Of a stretch of DNA of 64,000 nt, positions 8,317-15,853 are shown in pieces. Each line of letters starts with the position of its first letter. Position 1 is the first letter of the stretch. Source of the stretch: Streptomyces sp. ADI96-02 (GTDB lineage Bacteria > Actinomycetota > Actinomycetes > Streptomycetales > Streptomycetaceae); assembly GCF_003846185.1 (NCBI RefSeq), contig NZ_ML123034.1, forward strand, positions 6,609,799 to 6,673,798, read 5' to 3'. The position numbers and the translations under genes were made by a program. The notes beneath the pieces were generated by a model. It made no database searches. It worked only from the letters and a program-made list of their open reading frames with translations, and was not told the origin of the DNA.

Positions 8317-10362
8317 TCAGGCGCTCTCGCGCGGGACCTCCTCGTTCCAGGTCCGCGAGAAGACCCGTCGACCGTTCTCGTAACCGTCGAGCGTCGCGTC
8401 CACCTTGAACGTCTCCTCGTCGGAGGTGAGCACGGTGCTGGTCTCCACCCGTACGTCCCAGTCGTCCCGCCGGAACCGCATCGTCCAGGCCGCCCTGCCG
8501 CGCAGCGACCCGAAGTCGTCCGCCACCGAGCTGTACGTCTCGCACGCCCGCAGCCCGACCTCGATGCCGTTCTCCTCGAACCTCCGCAGACCGTGGTCCT
8601 TCACGACGTCCAGAGCCGAGTGGTAGTCGACCAGGCTCCTGGTCACGTTCCAGCTCTGCTCGGGCTCGGTGAGCGGGGTGACGTCCGGGGGAGCGCAGCC
8701 CTCCGGCTCCCCGAACGGCGACGTCGGCGCGTTGTCGGGCTCCTGTGCCGGCCGCACCGGAAGAGTGAGCGAGCTGCCGCTCTCGTGCACGGTGAGCAGG
8801 ACCGGCTTCGGAGCCGGCCACACCAGCGGCCAGTACGAGGTGGAGAGCGACAGCCGGACGCGGTTCCCGGCCGGGAAAGCCTGGGCCACACCGTTCAGCG
8901 GGATCCGCACACGGTAGCGGCGGCCCGGCTCCAACTCCTCGGGCCGCTCCTCGGACGAGCGATGCGTCAGGTTCAGCACGCCGTACGTCACCCGCGTGGC
9001 CCGCCCGTCGGGAGCGACGTCCGAGAGACGCGCGGTGACCTGCGCCACCGGCTCGCTGGACTCCACCTCCAGCTCGACGGAGGGCGACCCCAGGATCTCC
9101 AGCGTCCGGGGCAGCGGCTCGGAGGTGAAGACCAGCGAACCCCCGTCCTCCTCGCGCTGGTCGTAGGGCAGGTCGGGCGGCGCGTTGTACGAAGCCCACT
9201 TTCCGGCGAACTGCCCCACGGAAAGAGGAGATTGCACGGTCAGCACCCGCCCGGGACCGGCCTCCCCTCCCTCGTCGCCGGCTTCACCCGGCATGAGGAC
9301 GGCACGGTCCCGCAGCGCGTGGCGCTCCTCGCGGACGTGGGGCGAGGGCCAGGACGGCTCACCCACCCACCGTCCGGGCCGCTCCTCGTACGACGTGGAC
9401 GGAGGCACGCTCTCCTGCATCCAGGCCCGGAGCATGGGGCCCTCCATCACTCCGTTGTCCACGCCCTTGAGCCAGTGGTCCCACCAGCGCACCACCTCCT
9501 GCAAGTACCCGATGGCGGGGCCCGGTTCGCCCAGGTGCGGCAGTTTGTGCGACCACGGTCCGATCAGCCCCCTGCGCGGGACGTCCACCCGGCTCAGCAG
9601 CCGGGTGACCGCGTTGGAGTACCCGTCGGCCCAGCCGCTGGAGGCGAGCACGGGACAGCGCAGCGCCGTGTAGTCCTCACTCAGCGAGGCGTGCCGCCAG
9701 TAGTCGTCACGGCGTTGGTGGCGCAGCCACTCCAGGACCCACGGCCGCGCCGACTCCAGCCGCTCGTGCCACATGTCCCGCCAGCGTTCCCCCACGACCC
9801 GGGGATCGGGCGGGCAGGTGGCGTAGGCGAACATGGTCCCCGCCTCGGCCAGGTTGTCGGAGAGCATCGCTCCGCCGAGGTAGTGCATGTCGTCCGCGTA
9901 CCGGTCGTCGGTGAACGAGGCGATGACGATCGCGCCGAGGCTCGGCGGCCGGCGGGCGGCGACCTGCAGCGCGGCGAAGGCCCCCCAGGAGATGCCCATC
10001 ATCCCGGTGGTGCCGTCGCACCACGGCTGTTGCGCCAGCCAGGCGAGCACTTCCTCGGCGTCCCGCTGCTCCTGTTCCAGGTACTCGTCCCGCAGCACGC
10101 CCTCGGACTCCCCGGTGCCCCGCAGGTCCACCCGGACGCAGGCGTAGCCGTGCCCCGCGATGTAGGGGTGGTGGATCGCGTCGCGGGTGGAGGTCAGGTC
10201 GTTCTTGCGGTACGGGATGTACTCCAGGATGGCCGGCACCGGCTCCTGGTCGGAGGAGACCGGCCGCCAGACGCGGGCGGAGAGGCGCACTCCGTCCGGC
10301 ATGGGGATGGTGACGTGGTTCTCTTCCCTGGTCTCGCAGGGGAGCTGGTCGACATGGCGCAT
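8317..10362 (-). CDS. CocE/NonD family hydrolase (peptidase S15 fold)
   Basis: The 681-residue product has an N-terminal alpha/beta-hydrolase domain and a C-terminal jelly-roll (PepX_C-like) domain from roughly residue 340. The nucleophile is Ser125 in GISWGA, with the likely acid in SGWADGYS and the histidine in GPWSHKL. The family includes cocaine esterase, X-Pro dipeptidyl-peptidase and alpha-amino-acid ester hydrolases, so it probably cleaves or transfers an acyl, ester or peptide bond. There is no signal peptide, so it is cytoplasmic. The ATG follows AAAGGAG by 8 bases. Only 35 bases separate it from the upstream ATP-grasp gene, so the two are probably co-transcribed. Its link to the PKS-NRPS locus on its left is positional only. 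Confidence 0.88.
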   Translation of the reverse strand: MRHVDQLPCETREENHVTIPMPDGVRLSARVWRPVSSDQEPVPAILEYIPYRKNDLTSTRDAIHHPYIAGHGYACVRVDLRGTGESEGVLRDEYLEQEQRDAEEVLAWLAQQPWCDGTTGMMGISWGAFAALQVAARRPPSLGAIVIASFTDDRYADDMHYLGGAMLSDNLAEAGTMFAYATCPPDPRVVGERWRDMWHERLESARPWVLEWLRHQRRDDYWRHASLSEDYTALRCPVLASSGWADGYSNAVTRLLSRVDVPRRGLIGPWSHKLPHLGEPGPAIGYLQEVVRWWDHWLKGVDNGVMEGPMLRAWMQESVPPSTSYEERPGRWVGEPSWPSPHVREERHALRDRAVLMPGEAGDEGGEAGPGRVLTVQSPLSVGQFAGKWASYNAPPDLPYDQREEDGGSLVFTSEPLPRTLEILGSPSVELEVESSEPVAQVTARLSDVAPDGRATRVTYGVLNLTHRSSEERPEELEPGRRYRVRIPLNGVAQAFPAGNRVRLSLSTSYWPLVWPAPKPVLLTVHESGSSLTLPVRPAQEPDNAPTSPFGEPEGCAPPDVTPLTEPEQSWNVTRSLVDYHSALDVVKDHGLRRFEENGIEVGLRACETYSSVADDFGSLRGRAAWTMRFRRDDWDVRVETSTVLTSDEETFKVDATLDGYENGRRVFSRTWNEEVPRESA

Positions 10363-10397
10363 GAGGGATGCTCCTTTCCTCAGCCGGTGGGGGGCGG

Positions 10398-11714
10398 TCA
10401 GGCGGACTTCAGGTCCCGCCCGCCCGGCGCGGTCTCGTCGAAGGTGAGGCCGAGCGCGGCGACGCACCGGTCGAACTTGCGGCGGAGGTCGGCCTCGTCG
10501 TCGCCGCCGGTGAAGATGTGGGCGACCTCGTAGCTGTAGCTGTCCTGCTGCGAGACGGACGAGAGGCGCTGGCCCTCGGCGGGCACCACGTCGATCCGTA
10601 CGCCCGGTATCTCCTTCTCGATGCGGGCTATCTCGTCCGGACCGGGCACCTCGTGCACACGACCCTCGCCGAACCAGCGGTAGTACCACTTCGCCGCGAG
10701 CCGGTACGGGCCGCCGGCCACGGGAAGCGCGGGGTCCTTGTCGAGCGCGAGGCTGAGCATGCGGTGGTGGTTCGGCGCCCCGTCGACGTAGTCGAAGAGC
10801 TCCGCGTGCGACTGGGAGTGCCGGGGGTTGATCTCCAGGAGGCTGATCTTCTGCGTCTTGGGGTCGTAGAAGTACTCGATGCTGAAGGTGGCCCGGTCCA
10901 TGCCGATCTGCTCCATGGTCCGCCGGCTCACGTCGTGCATCTGCCGGATCACCGCGTCGGGAAGGGTGCTCGGATACTGGTGGCGCAGGAACGACGAGGA
11001 GCCCGGGTAGTTGATGGAGTCCAGGGCCCCGTAGACGACGACCTCGCCGTCGTGGACATAGCCCTCCACCGCCGCCTGGAGGCCGGTCATGGCCTCCTCG
11101 GCCAGACACACCTGGCCGCCCACGTCCCGCATCTCCGGAGGAAGGTCGAGCAGGCCGAGCACGTGCTCGAAGGGCCTGCCGACCCGGGCGATCCCGGCGC
11201 GGATCTCCTTGACCGCCTCCCGGAACTCATCCATGTCCGCCACGCCGTAGGCCAGTTCCGAGGAGTACGACAGGGCCGGCTTGAGCCACATCGGGAAGTC
11301 GACGTCCTTCGGCGGTCGCGGGTCGTCGCTGTCGAGGTCCACCCGCCCGAAGCGCGGACAGTTGTCGACGACCTTCGCCTGCTCCAGCCGGCTCCAGTAC
11401 TTGTGCTCGCACTTGACCACGGATTCGAGACTGGTCGTACGTGTGCCGTACTCCTCGCCGAGCATCGGTACGAGCGTGCTGACCGGGAAGTCCCAGTAGC
11501 CGACGATCGCGTCTATCTCGCCGTCGAAGGAGTCGAGAATCCGCCGCGCCTCGGCCAGCAGATCGGGGACGGACACCTCGCCCTCCTGGAGCTCCTCGAT
11601 CGTGAGCAGGGGGTGGAAGGCGTAGGAGTCGGCGTCCGGCACGGCGTTGAGCATCGAAAGGTTCGCCGGATCCAGACCGATGATGAATACGTTGTGACGT
11701 CGTGTTTCTGACAT
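10398..11714 (-). CDS. ATP-grasp domain ligase
   Basis: A 438-residue protein whose C-terminal half has ATP-grasp signatures: a metal-binding LLEINPRHSQSH segment, and an upstream acidic nucleotide-site segment ending in SIEYFYDP. The N-terminal third is a Rossmann-like pre-ATP-grasp region beginning NVFIIGLDPAN. Such enzymes couple ATP hydrolysis to C-N or C-O ligation of a carboxylate through an acyl phosphate, and many join amino acids in specialised metabolism. Which acid and amine it uses cannot be told. It is first in a two-gene leftward unit with the CocE-type hydrolase, a pairing that suggests successive formation and processing of an amide or ester. The ATG follows AGAAAGG by 8 bases. 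Confidence 0.82.
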   Translation of the reverse strand: MSETRRHNVFIIGLDPANLSMLNAVPDADSYAFHPLLTIEELQEGEVSVPDLLAEARRILDSFDGEIDAIVGYWDFPVSTLVPMLGEEYGTRTTSLESVVKCEHKYWSRLEQAKVVDNCPRFGRVDLDSDDPRPPKDVDFPMWLKPALSYSSELAYGVADMDEFREAVKEIRAGIARVGRPFEHVLGLLDLPPEMRDVGGQVCLAEEAMTGLQAAVEGYVHDGEVVVYGALDSINYPGSSSFLRHQYPSTLPDAVIRQMHDVSRRTMEQIGMDRATFSIEYFYDPKTQKISLLEINPRHSQSHAELFDYVDGAPNHHRMLSLALDKDPALPVAGGPYRLAAKWYYRWFGEGRVHEVPGPDEIARIEKEIPGVRIDVVPAEGQRLSSVSQQDSYSYEVAHIFTGGDDEADLRRKFDRCVAALGLTFDETAPGGRDLKSA

Positions 11715-12152
11715 ATCGTATGCCTTTCTGAGGAAGGGGATCCCCGGCGCGTACCCGGCTCCTCCGCTTCGAATCAGAGAGCCGAATCACCTGGGATATC
11801 CACGAATTCGGGAACAGACCGCGCTGATTCAGGGCGATGGCCTCGTGCGACACGCCCGTCCGCACCCGGTGAACCGGGGTACGGCGCACAGGAGCTGGGC
11901 CCCTCCGAGGGGCCGTGTCGCCCCGGGCCACCGCATGCGTATGGCCCGGCGCGGCGGCCGGGCCATAAACGCGCGTCGTCCTCTGCCGGACCGCCTGACC
12001 CCGGAGCGAGCCGGTAAACCTCGATGTGTGAGGTCGGACGAGACGGGCACGCGGTGTCGCAGAGAGCGCTGCGGAAATTCCCAACGGAATCCCGGCGCCG
12101 CCCGGTTGTCCACGACGACGGGCACTTTCCCCCTTCATCGAGGAGCGTATTC
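11715..12152. promoter_or_regulatory. Divergent intergenic region with two hairpins
   Basis: This 438-base region separates two divergent genes and must hold both promoters. It contains a 7-bp stem at 11898-11914 (GGCCCCT, 3-base loop) and a perfect 11-bp stem at 11940-11967 (TATGGCCCGGC, 6-base loop). Strong hairpins between divergent genes cannot be ordinary end-of-gene terminators; they could be attenuators, insulators or operators. I see no protein-coding gene here. Confidence 0.45.
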
Positions 12153-12506
12153 ATGAGTGAGAAGATGTGGGCCTACCAGCCGACCACCGGACACACCTCG
12201 GGCACCGACCTCATCGGTTTCAAGGTCGAGGCGACCGACGGGAGCATCGGCAAGGTGGACAAGCACTCGGACGACGTCAACTCCTCCTACCTCGTGGTCG
12301 ACACGGGTCTGTGGATCTTCGGCAAGCACGTGCTGCTGCCGGCCGGCACGGTACGCGCCGTGGACCAGGCGGAGCGCAGGATCTTCGTCGACCTCACCAA
12401 GGACCAGATCAAGGACTCCCCGGAGTTCGACAAGGACAAGCACGCCGGCGACGCCGGATACCACCAGCAGGTCGGCGGCTACTACGAGAGCCACCGCCGC
12501 CACTGA
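12153..12506 (+). CDS. PRC-barrel domain protein
   Basis: A 117-residue protein with one PRC-barrel domain (about 20-85): the GFKVEATDGSIGKVD opening, a central YLVVDTGLWIFGKHVLLP strand pair, and a KDQIKDSPEF segment typical of actinobacterial stress-associated PRC proteins. The charged, glycine/tyrosine/histidine-rich tail is probably disordered. PRC barrels are small beta folds that bind partners or RNA; in Streptomyces they are often part of osmotic or general stress regulons. The ATG follows GAGGAG by 7 bases. The gene is monocistronic, with a strong hairpin just downstream. Exact function is unknown. Confidence 0.85.
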   Translation: MSEKMWAYQPTTGHTSGTDLIGFKVEATDGSIGKVDKHSDDVNSSYLVVDTGLWIFGKHVLLPAGTVRAVDQAERRIFVDLTKDQIKDSPEFDKDKHAGDAGYHQQVGGYYESHRRH

Positions 12507-12529
12507 CGCCATCGCAGGACAGTCGCCCG

Positions 12530-12568
12530 TGCGGGGCGGGCCGGGAGACGCACCGGGCCCGCCCCGCA
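12530..12568 (+). terminator. Terminator hairpin after PRC-barrel gene
   Basis: A perfect 13-bp GC stem (12530-12542 with 12556-12568) and a 13-base loop begins 24 bases after the PRC-barrel stop codon. The remainder up to 12766 shows no gene. Confidence 0.75.
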
Positions 12569-12766
12569 GGCAGGCGCGCACCTGCCCGCACCGCAGACCC
12601 CGCCACCAGGCCGCCGCCCCTCCCACACGCCTATGAACCCGCGCCCCGCCGCTACCGCCCTGCTGCGCCGGTCCGACGGTGTGCCGGCGCGCCCGCGCCT
12701 CAAGGCCGCCGCGTCGCTCGCGTCCGGCACACTGCTCGCGGCCCCCCGAACCACAGGCGACGCTGT

Positions 12767-13321
12767 TCACCTGAGGGGCACGGGGCGAGCCCTACGCTGG
12801 AGCCGCAGCTGCCCGATCTCCGCAGCGTTCTTCATCAGCTCGGCGTTCACCCAGGCCACCATGTGCGCGACGGTGTGCCGGGGATCGTTCGGCCACGGGA
12901 ACGGGGCGACCGCGGCCAGGTCGTCGGCCGTGAGGCGATCCAGGGCCGCGAGCCACTCTGCGCGCAGGCCGACCAACTGGTCGACTGCGGCCCGGCCGGG
13001 TCCGGGCCAGGCGATGTCGTCGCGTTCCCGTGGGGCCTTGCTGCCGGCGTGGTCCGTCGCCGTGCTCCACCACCAGCTGATGTGCCAGCTCAACCAGGCG
13101 ATCGTCGGCAGCGGCACCGGATCGGGCTCGTTCTCCGCCCAGTCGGCCGTCCACGTCCCGTCGTCGGCGCGACGCAGCGTCCAGCAGACGGCTGCCGGCT
13201 CCCACAGGAAGTCCTCGGGTTCTAGCCGTTCCAGGTGGTAGGTGAACAGCGCCCAGGTCAGATCGAACTGCCAGCGCAGTAGATCGAGCGAGAAGACGGG
13301 TTCCTCCGGAGAATCAGTCAC
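12767..13321 (-). CDS. DinB-like four-helix protein
   Basis: A 184-residue, tryptophan-rich, all-helical protein with the spaced histidines of the DinB superfamily metal site: YHLER near residue 29, SWHISWW in the middle and HTVAHMVAW near the C-terminus. Relatives include thiol-dependent (bacillithiol or mycothiol) transferases and isomerases, and many uncharacterised damage- or stress-induced proteins. A metal-dependent thiol-linked role is possible, but the substrate cannot be read from sequence. It stands alone, convergent with the PRC-barrel gene. The 273 bases between its start and the next gene show nothing else recognisable. Confidence 0.75.
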   Translation of the reverse strand: MTDSPEEPVFSLDLLRWQFDLTWALFTYHLERLEPEDFLWEPAAVCWTLRRADDGTWTADWAENEPDPVPLPTIAWLSWHISWWWSTATDHAGSKAPRERDDIAWPGPGRAAVDQLVGLRAEWLAALDRLTADDLAAVAPFPWPNDPRHTVAHMVAWVNAELMKNAAEIGQLRLQRRARPVPLR

Positions 13322-13594
13322 CTGGGGACCCTCGCACGGCTTCGACGGCCGGGAGCACCGAATATCCGACCGGTCTTCGCGACCGGAACCTTCGGCCCCG
13401 TGTACGCCGCCCCGCGCGATCGCCGCGGCCCGGAGGCGGTTCTCGACGTCACCGTCTGATCAGGGCATTCCCGGGCAGGAGATGCCGTGCCGCGAAGAGC
13501 GGGGCCGGTGTGCCCGCCTCCGCGGTGAAACGTCCGGGTCGGTGACCCGGGCGCGAAGGACCGGCGCACCGACACCGACGAAAGGCCACCACCG

Positions 13595-14098
13595 ATGTCC
13601 CCTGTGACCGAGCAATGGGGAGAGGTCCTGCGGACCCACCTCGCCCTCGGCGAAGACCGCCCCGCCGTGCGTGCGGCGGCGACCTTCTCTTCCGAGGCGG
13701 GTTTCTTCGCCGCCGTCGGCCGGGAGGGCGAGGACGCCTGGCGGTACTTCCGTGACGTCGCCCCCGCGCTGCAAGAGGAGGCGGACGGCGGGAACCGGGG
13801 CCGGGACGACGTCGAGGCCCTGAGCACGGTGTGCGAGGAGACCCTCCACCCGCGCGGCCTCCGGCTCGCGGGCGTGGACTGGCGGCGCGAGAGCCTGGAG
13901 CGGGTCACCGACGCCGTCACCGGGACCGAACTCGACCTGGCGCTGCTGCGCGACGGCAGTCGCAGCATGTGGGTCGTCAGGACCCGGCAGGGCGTCTGCA
14001 CCTTCGTCCTCGTCGACGGGGAGACGGAGGGCCACGCCACCGAGGCCCGCTCCCTCGCGCTCGACTTCGACTCCTTCCTGGCCGGCCAGGGCTACTGA
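13595..14098 (+). CDS. Conserved-looking hypothetical protein
   Basis: I do not recognise this 167-residue soluble, acidic protein. It has no signal peptide or membrane segment and reads as an alpha/beta domain, with a helical N-terminal half and strands such as LDLALLRDG, SMWVVRT and CTFVLVDG in the second half. Codon use matches the neighbours. The ATG follows GAAAGG by 9 bases. Its last 7 bases overlap the convergent PAP2 gene, so the two cannot be fully transcribed at once without antisense overlap. Confidence 0.7.
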   Translation: MSPVTEQWGEVLRTHLALGEDRPAVRAAATFSSEAGFFAAVGREGEDAWRYFRDVAPALQEEADGGNRGRDDVEALSTVCEETLHPRGLRLAGVDWRRESLERVTDAVTGTELDLALLRDGSRSMWVVRTRQGVCTFVLVDGETEGHATEARSLALDFDSFLAGQGY

Positions 14099-14898
14099 CC
14101 CCGGGCGGCCGGCCCGGACCCTCCGGCCGGCGGCTCCGGGGCGTCGCCGGCCAGCTCGGGTTCCAGGCCCTCGCCCATCCCCGTACGCCGGCGGCCCGCG
14201 TCCGCCCGCCACGCCTCGAACGCCCAGCCGGTCAGGACCACCACCGCGCCGCCGAGCAGCCAGCCGCCCACCACATCGCTGAACCAGTGCACGCCGAGAG
14301 CGATCCGGGTGAAGCCCACCCCCAGGACCGACACCACCGCCACACCCCAGCACAGCGCCCGCCAGGCACGCGGCACCATCGGCAGCAGCACCAGCAGCAG
14401 GACGGCGAACGACGTGGTCGCCGTCATCGCGTGCCCCGACGGGAACGAGTACCCGGGCGCCTGCGCCACCGGATCCTCCAGGGACGGCCTCGCCCGCTCC
14501 ACGACGACCTTCACGAGCACCCCGATCAGCGCCCCGCCGCCCGCCGTCAGCGCGGCCCAGGCGGCGAGCCGCCAGGCGCGGCGGCGCAGCAGCCACAACG
14601 TCACCAGGGCGACGGCCCCGCGGAGGGTCGCCGGGTCCCACACCCAGTCGGACAGGATGCGCAACGTACCGGTCCACTCGGGGTGTTCGAGGGCGATCGC
14701 GTGCAGCCGCCGGGCCGCGCCCGCGTCCAGCCGCCGCAAGGGGGGCCAGCGCCCCTCGACCAGGACGAGCAGCAGGGCGAACGGGACCGCCGCGAGGCCG
14801 GCGACCGCGACGGCTCCCGGCAGGCGCACGCCGAACCGGCGGTCCGCCCGGCGGTTGCGGCGCTCCTCGGCCGCGGAGGTCGTGTCGAGTGAGGACAT
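14092..14898 (-). CDS. PAP2-family membrane phosphatase
   Basis: A 268-residue protein with five or six membrane helices and the three-part PAP2 signature: KVVVERARP, PSGHAM and a C-terminal R-x5-HWFSD. This is the active site of lipid phosphate phosphatases, which dephosphorylate phosphatidate, undecaprenyl pyrophosphate or similar lipids at the outer face of the membrane. It is the third gene of a tight leftward operon, starting one base after the YihY/BrkB stop codon, behind a PAP2-diacylglycerol kinase fusion. A role in lipid or undecaprenyl phosphate turnover follows from that setting. The last 60 residues are proline/glycine-rich and probably a cytoplasmic tail. Confidence 0.9.
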   Translation of the reverse strand: MSSLDTTSAAEERRNRRADRRFGVRLPGAVAVAGLAAVPFALLLVLVEGRWPPLRRLDAGAARRLHAIALEHPEWTGTLRILSDWVWDPATLRGAVALVTLWLLRRRAWRLAAWAALTAGGGALIGVLVKVVVERARPSLEDPVAQAPGYSFPSGHAMTATTSFAVLLLVLLPMVPRAWRALCWGVAVVSVLGVGFTRIALGVHWFSDVVGGWLLGGAVVVLTGWAFEAWRADAGRRRTGMGEGLEPELAGDAPEPPAGGSGPAARGQ

Positions 14899-14899
14899 G

Positions 14900-15853
14900 T
14901 CAGGCTCCCGGATCAGCGGTGATCGGACCGGGCTTGCGCGCGCGGGCGGCTTCCAGCTGGGCGGCGAAGGAGAGTCCGACGAAGAGGGCTATGGAGGTCA
15001 GGTAGGCCCACAGGAGCAGCGACATGAAGGCGCTGAGCGGTCCGTAGACGGTGTCGAAGGAGCCGCTGATCCCGAGGTAGAGGCTGAGCAGCCAGCTCAG
15101 CAGCGTCCACAGCACCAGGTAGACGGCGGCGCCGAAGGCGAGCCAGGTGTACCCGGGCTGTTTGCGGCGCGGCGAGCGGCGGAAGACGGCGCTCGCCGAG
15201 ATGAGGGCGAGCAGCAGGCCGAGCGGCCAGCGGAGCAGGTCCCAGGCCGTCCTGGCGCCGTCGCTCAGACCGTAGACGGACGCCGCGGCTCTCACCAGGT
15301 CCCCGCCGGCCACCATCATGACCGAGCCGATGCCGAGCGGCAGGCCCGCGCTCACGGACATGACGAGGCCGCGCAGGTACTTGCGGTGGAAGACCCGGTC
15401 CCGCTCCACGCCGTAGATCCGGTTGGCGCCGCGTTCTATCTGGCACATCGCCGTCGTGACGTTGGCCAGCGAGAAGGCGAGCCCCAGCCAGAGCGCGATC
15501 CGCGGACCGTCGCCGCCTCCCTGGCGGTTGCGGTCCAGCGCGTCCTCCACCACTCCGGCGCTCGGCCCCTCGCTGATGCCGCGGATCGTCAGCTCCGCGA
15601 GCTTGCCGACGCTCTCGGTGTGCAGCTCGGTGGAGAGCCCGACGAAGGCGATCACCAGGGGAATGACGGCCAGCACCGTCTGCAGGGCCAGCGCGCGGGC
15701 GTGGCTGAAGCCGTCCGCGTAGCGGAACCGGACGAACGCGTCGCGCAGCAGCGGCCAGCGGCCGTATCTGCGCAGCGCCGCCAGCGCCTCGTCGGCGGAC
15801 AGTTCGTCACCGGTCATGTCACGGGTCACCGGTACCCGGGTCGCGGTTCCCAT
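14900..15853 (-). CDS. YihY/BrkB family inner-membrane protein
   Basis: A 317-residue protein of the YihY/UPF0761 (BrkB, once mis-called RNase BN) family, with six predicted membrane helices and the family segments FVRFRYADGFSHARALALQT near the N-terminus and LWAYLTSIALFVG near the end. Members often flank lipid-phosphate enzymes and are proposed lipid or solute transporters. The ATG overlaps the upstream stop codon (TGATG), so it is translationally coupled to the kinase fusion; a GTG one codon earlier is also possible. The C-terminal tail is short and basic. Confidence 0.88.
   Translation of the reverse strand: MGTATRVPVTRDMTGDELSADEALAALRRYGRWPLLRDAFVRFRYADGFSHARALALQTVLAVIPLVIAFVGLSTELHTESVGKLAELTIRGISEGPSAGVVEDALDRNRQGGGDGPRIALWLGLAFSLANVTTAMCQIERGANRIYGVERDRVFHRKYLRGLVMSVSAGLPLGIGSVMMVAGGDLVRAAASVYGLSDGARTAWDLLRWPLGLLLALISASAVFRRSPRRKQPGYTWLAFGAAVYLVLWTLLSWLLSLYLGISGSFDTVYGPLSAFMSLLLWAYLTSIALFVGLSFAAQLEAARARKPGPITADPGA

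Noticed and set aside
8109..8408. A 99-codon rightward frame after the orphan promoter
   Set aside because: It runs through the terminator hairpin and into the antisense strand of the hydrolase gene, and its translation is Arg/Pro-rich like a shadow.
11227..12138. A 303-codon minus-strand frame across the ATP-grasp 5' region
   Set aside because: It is out of phase with the ATP-grasp frame and runs through the divergent promoter region; the translation is low-complexity.
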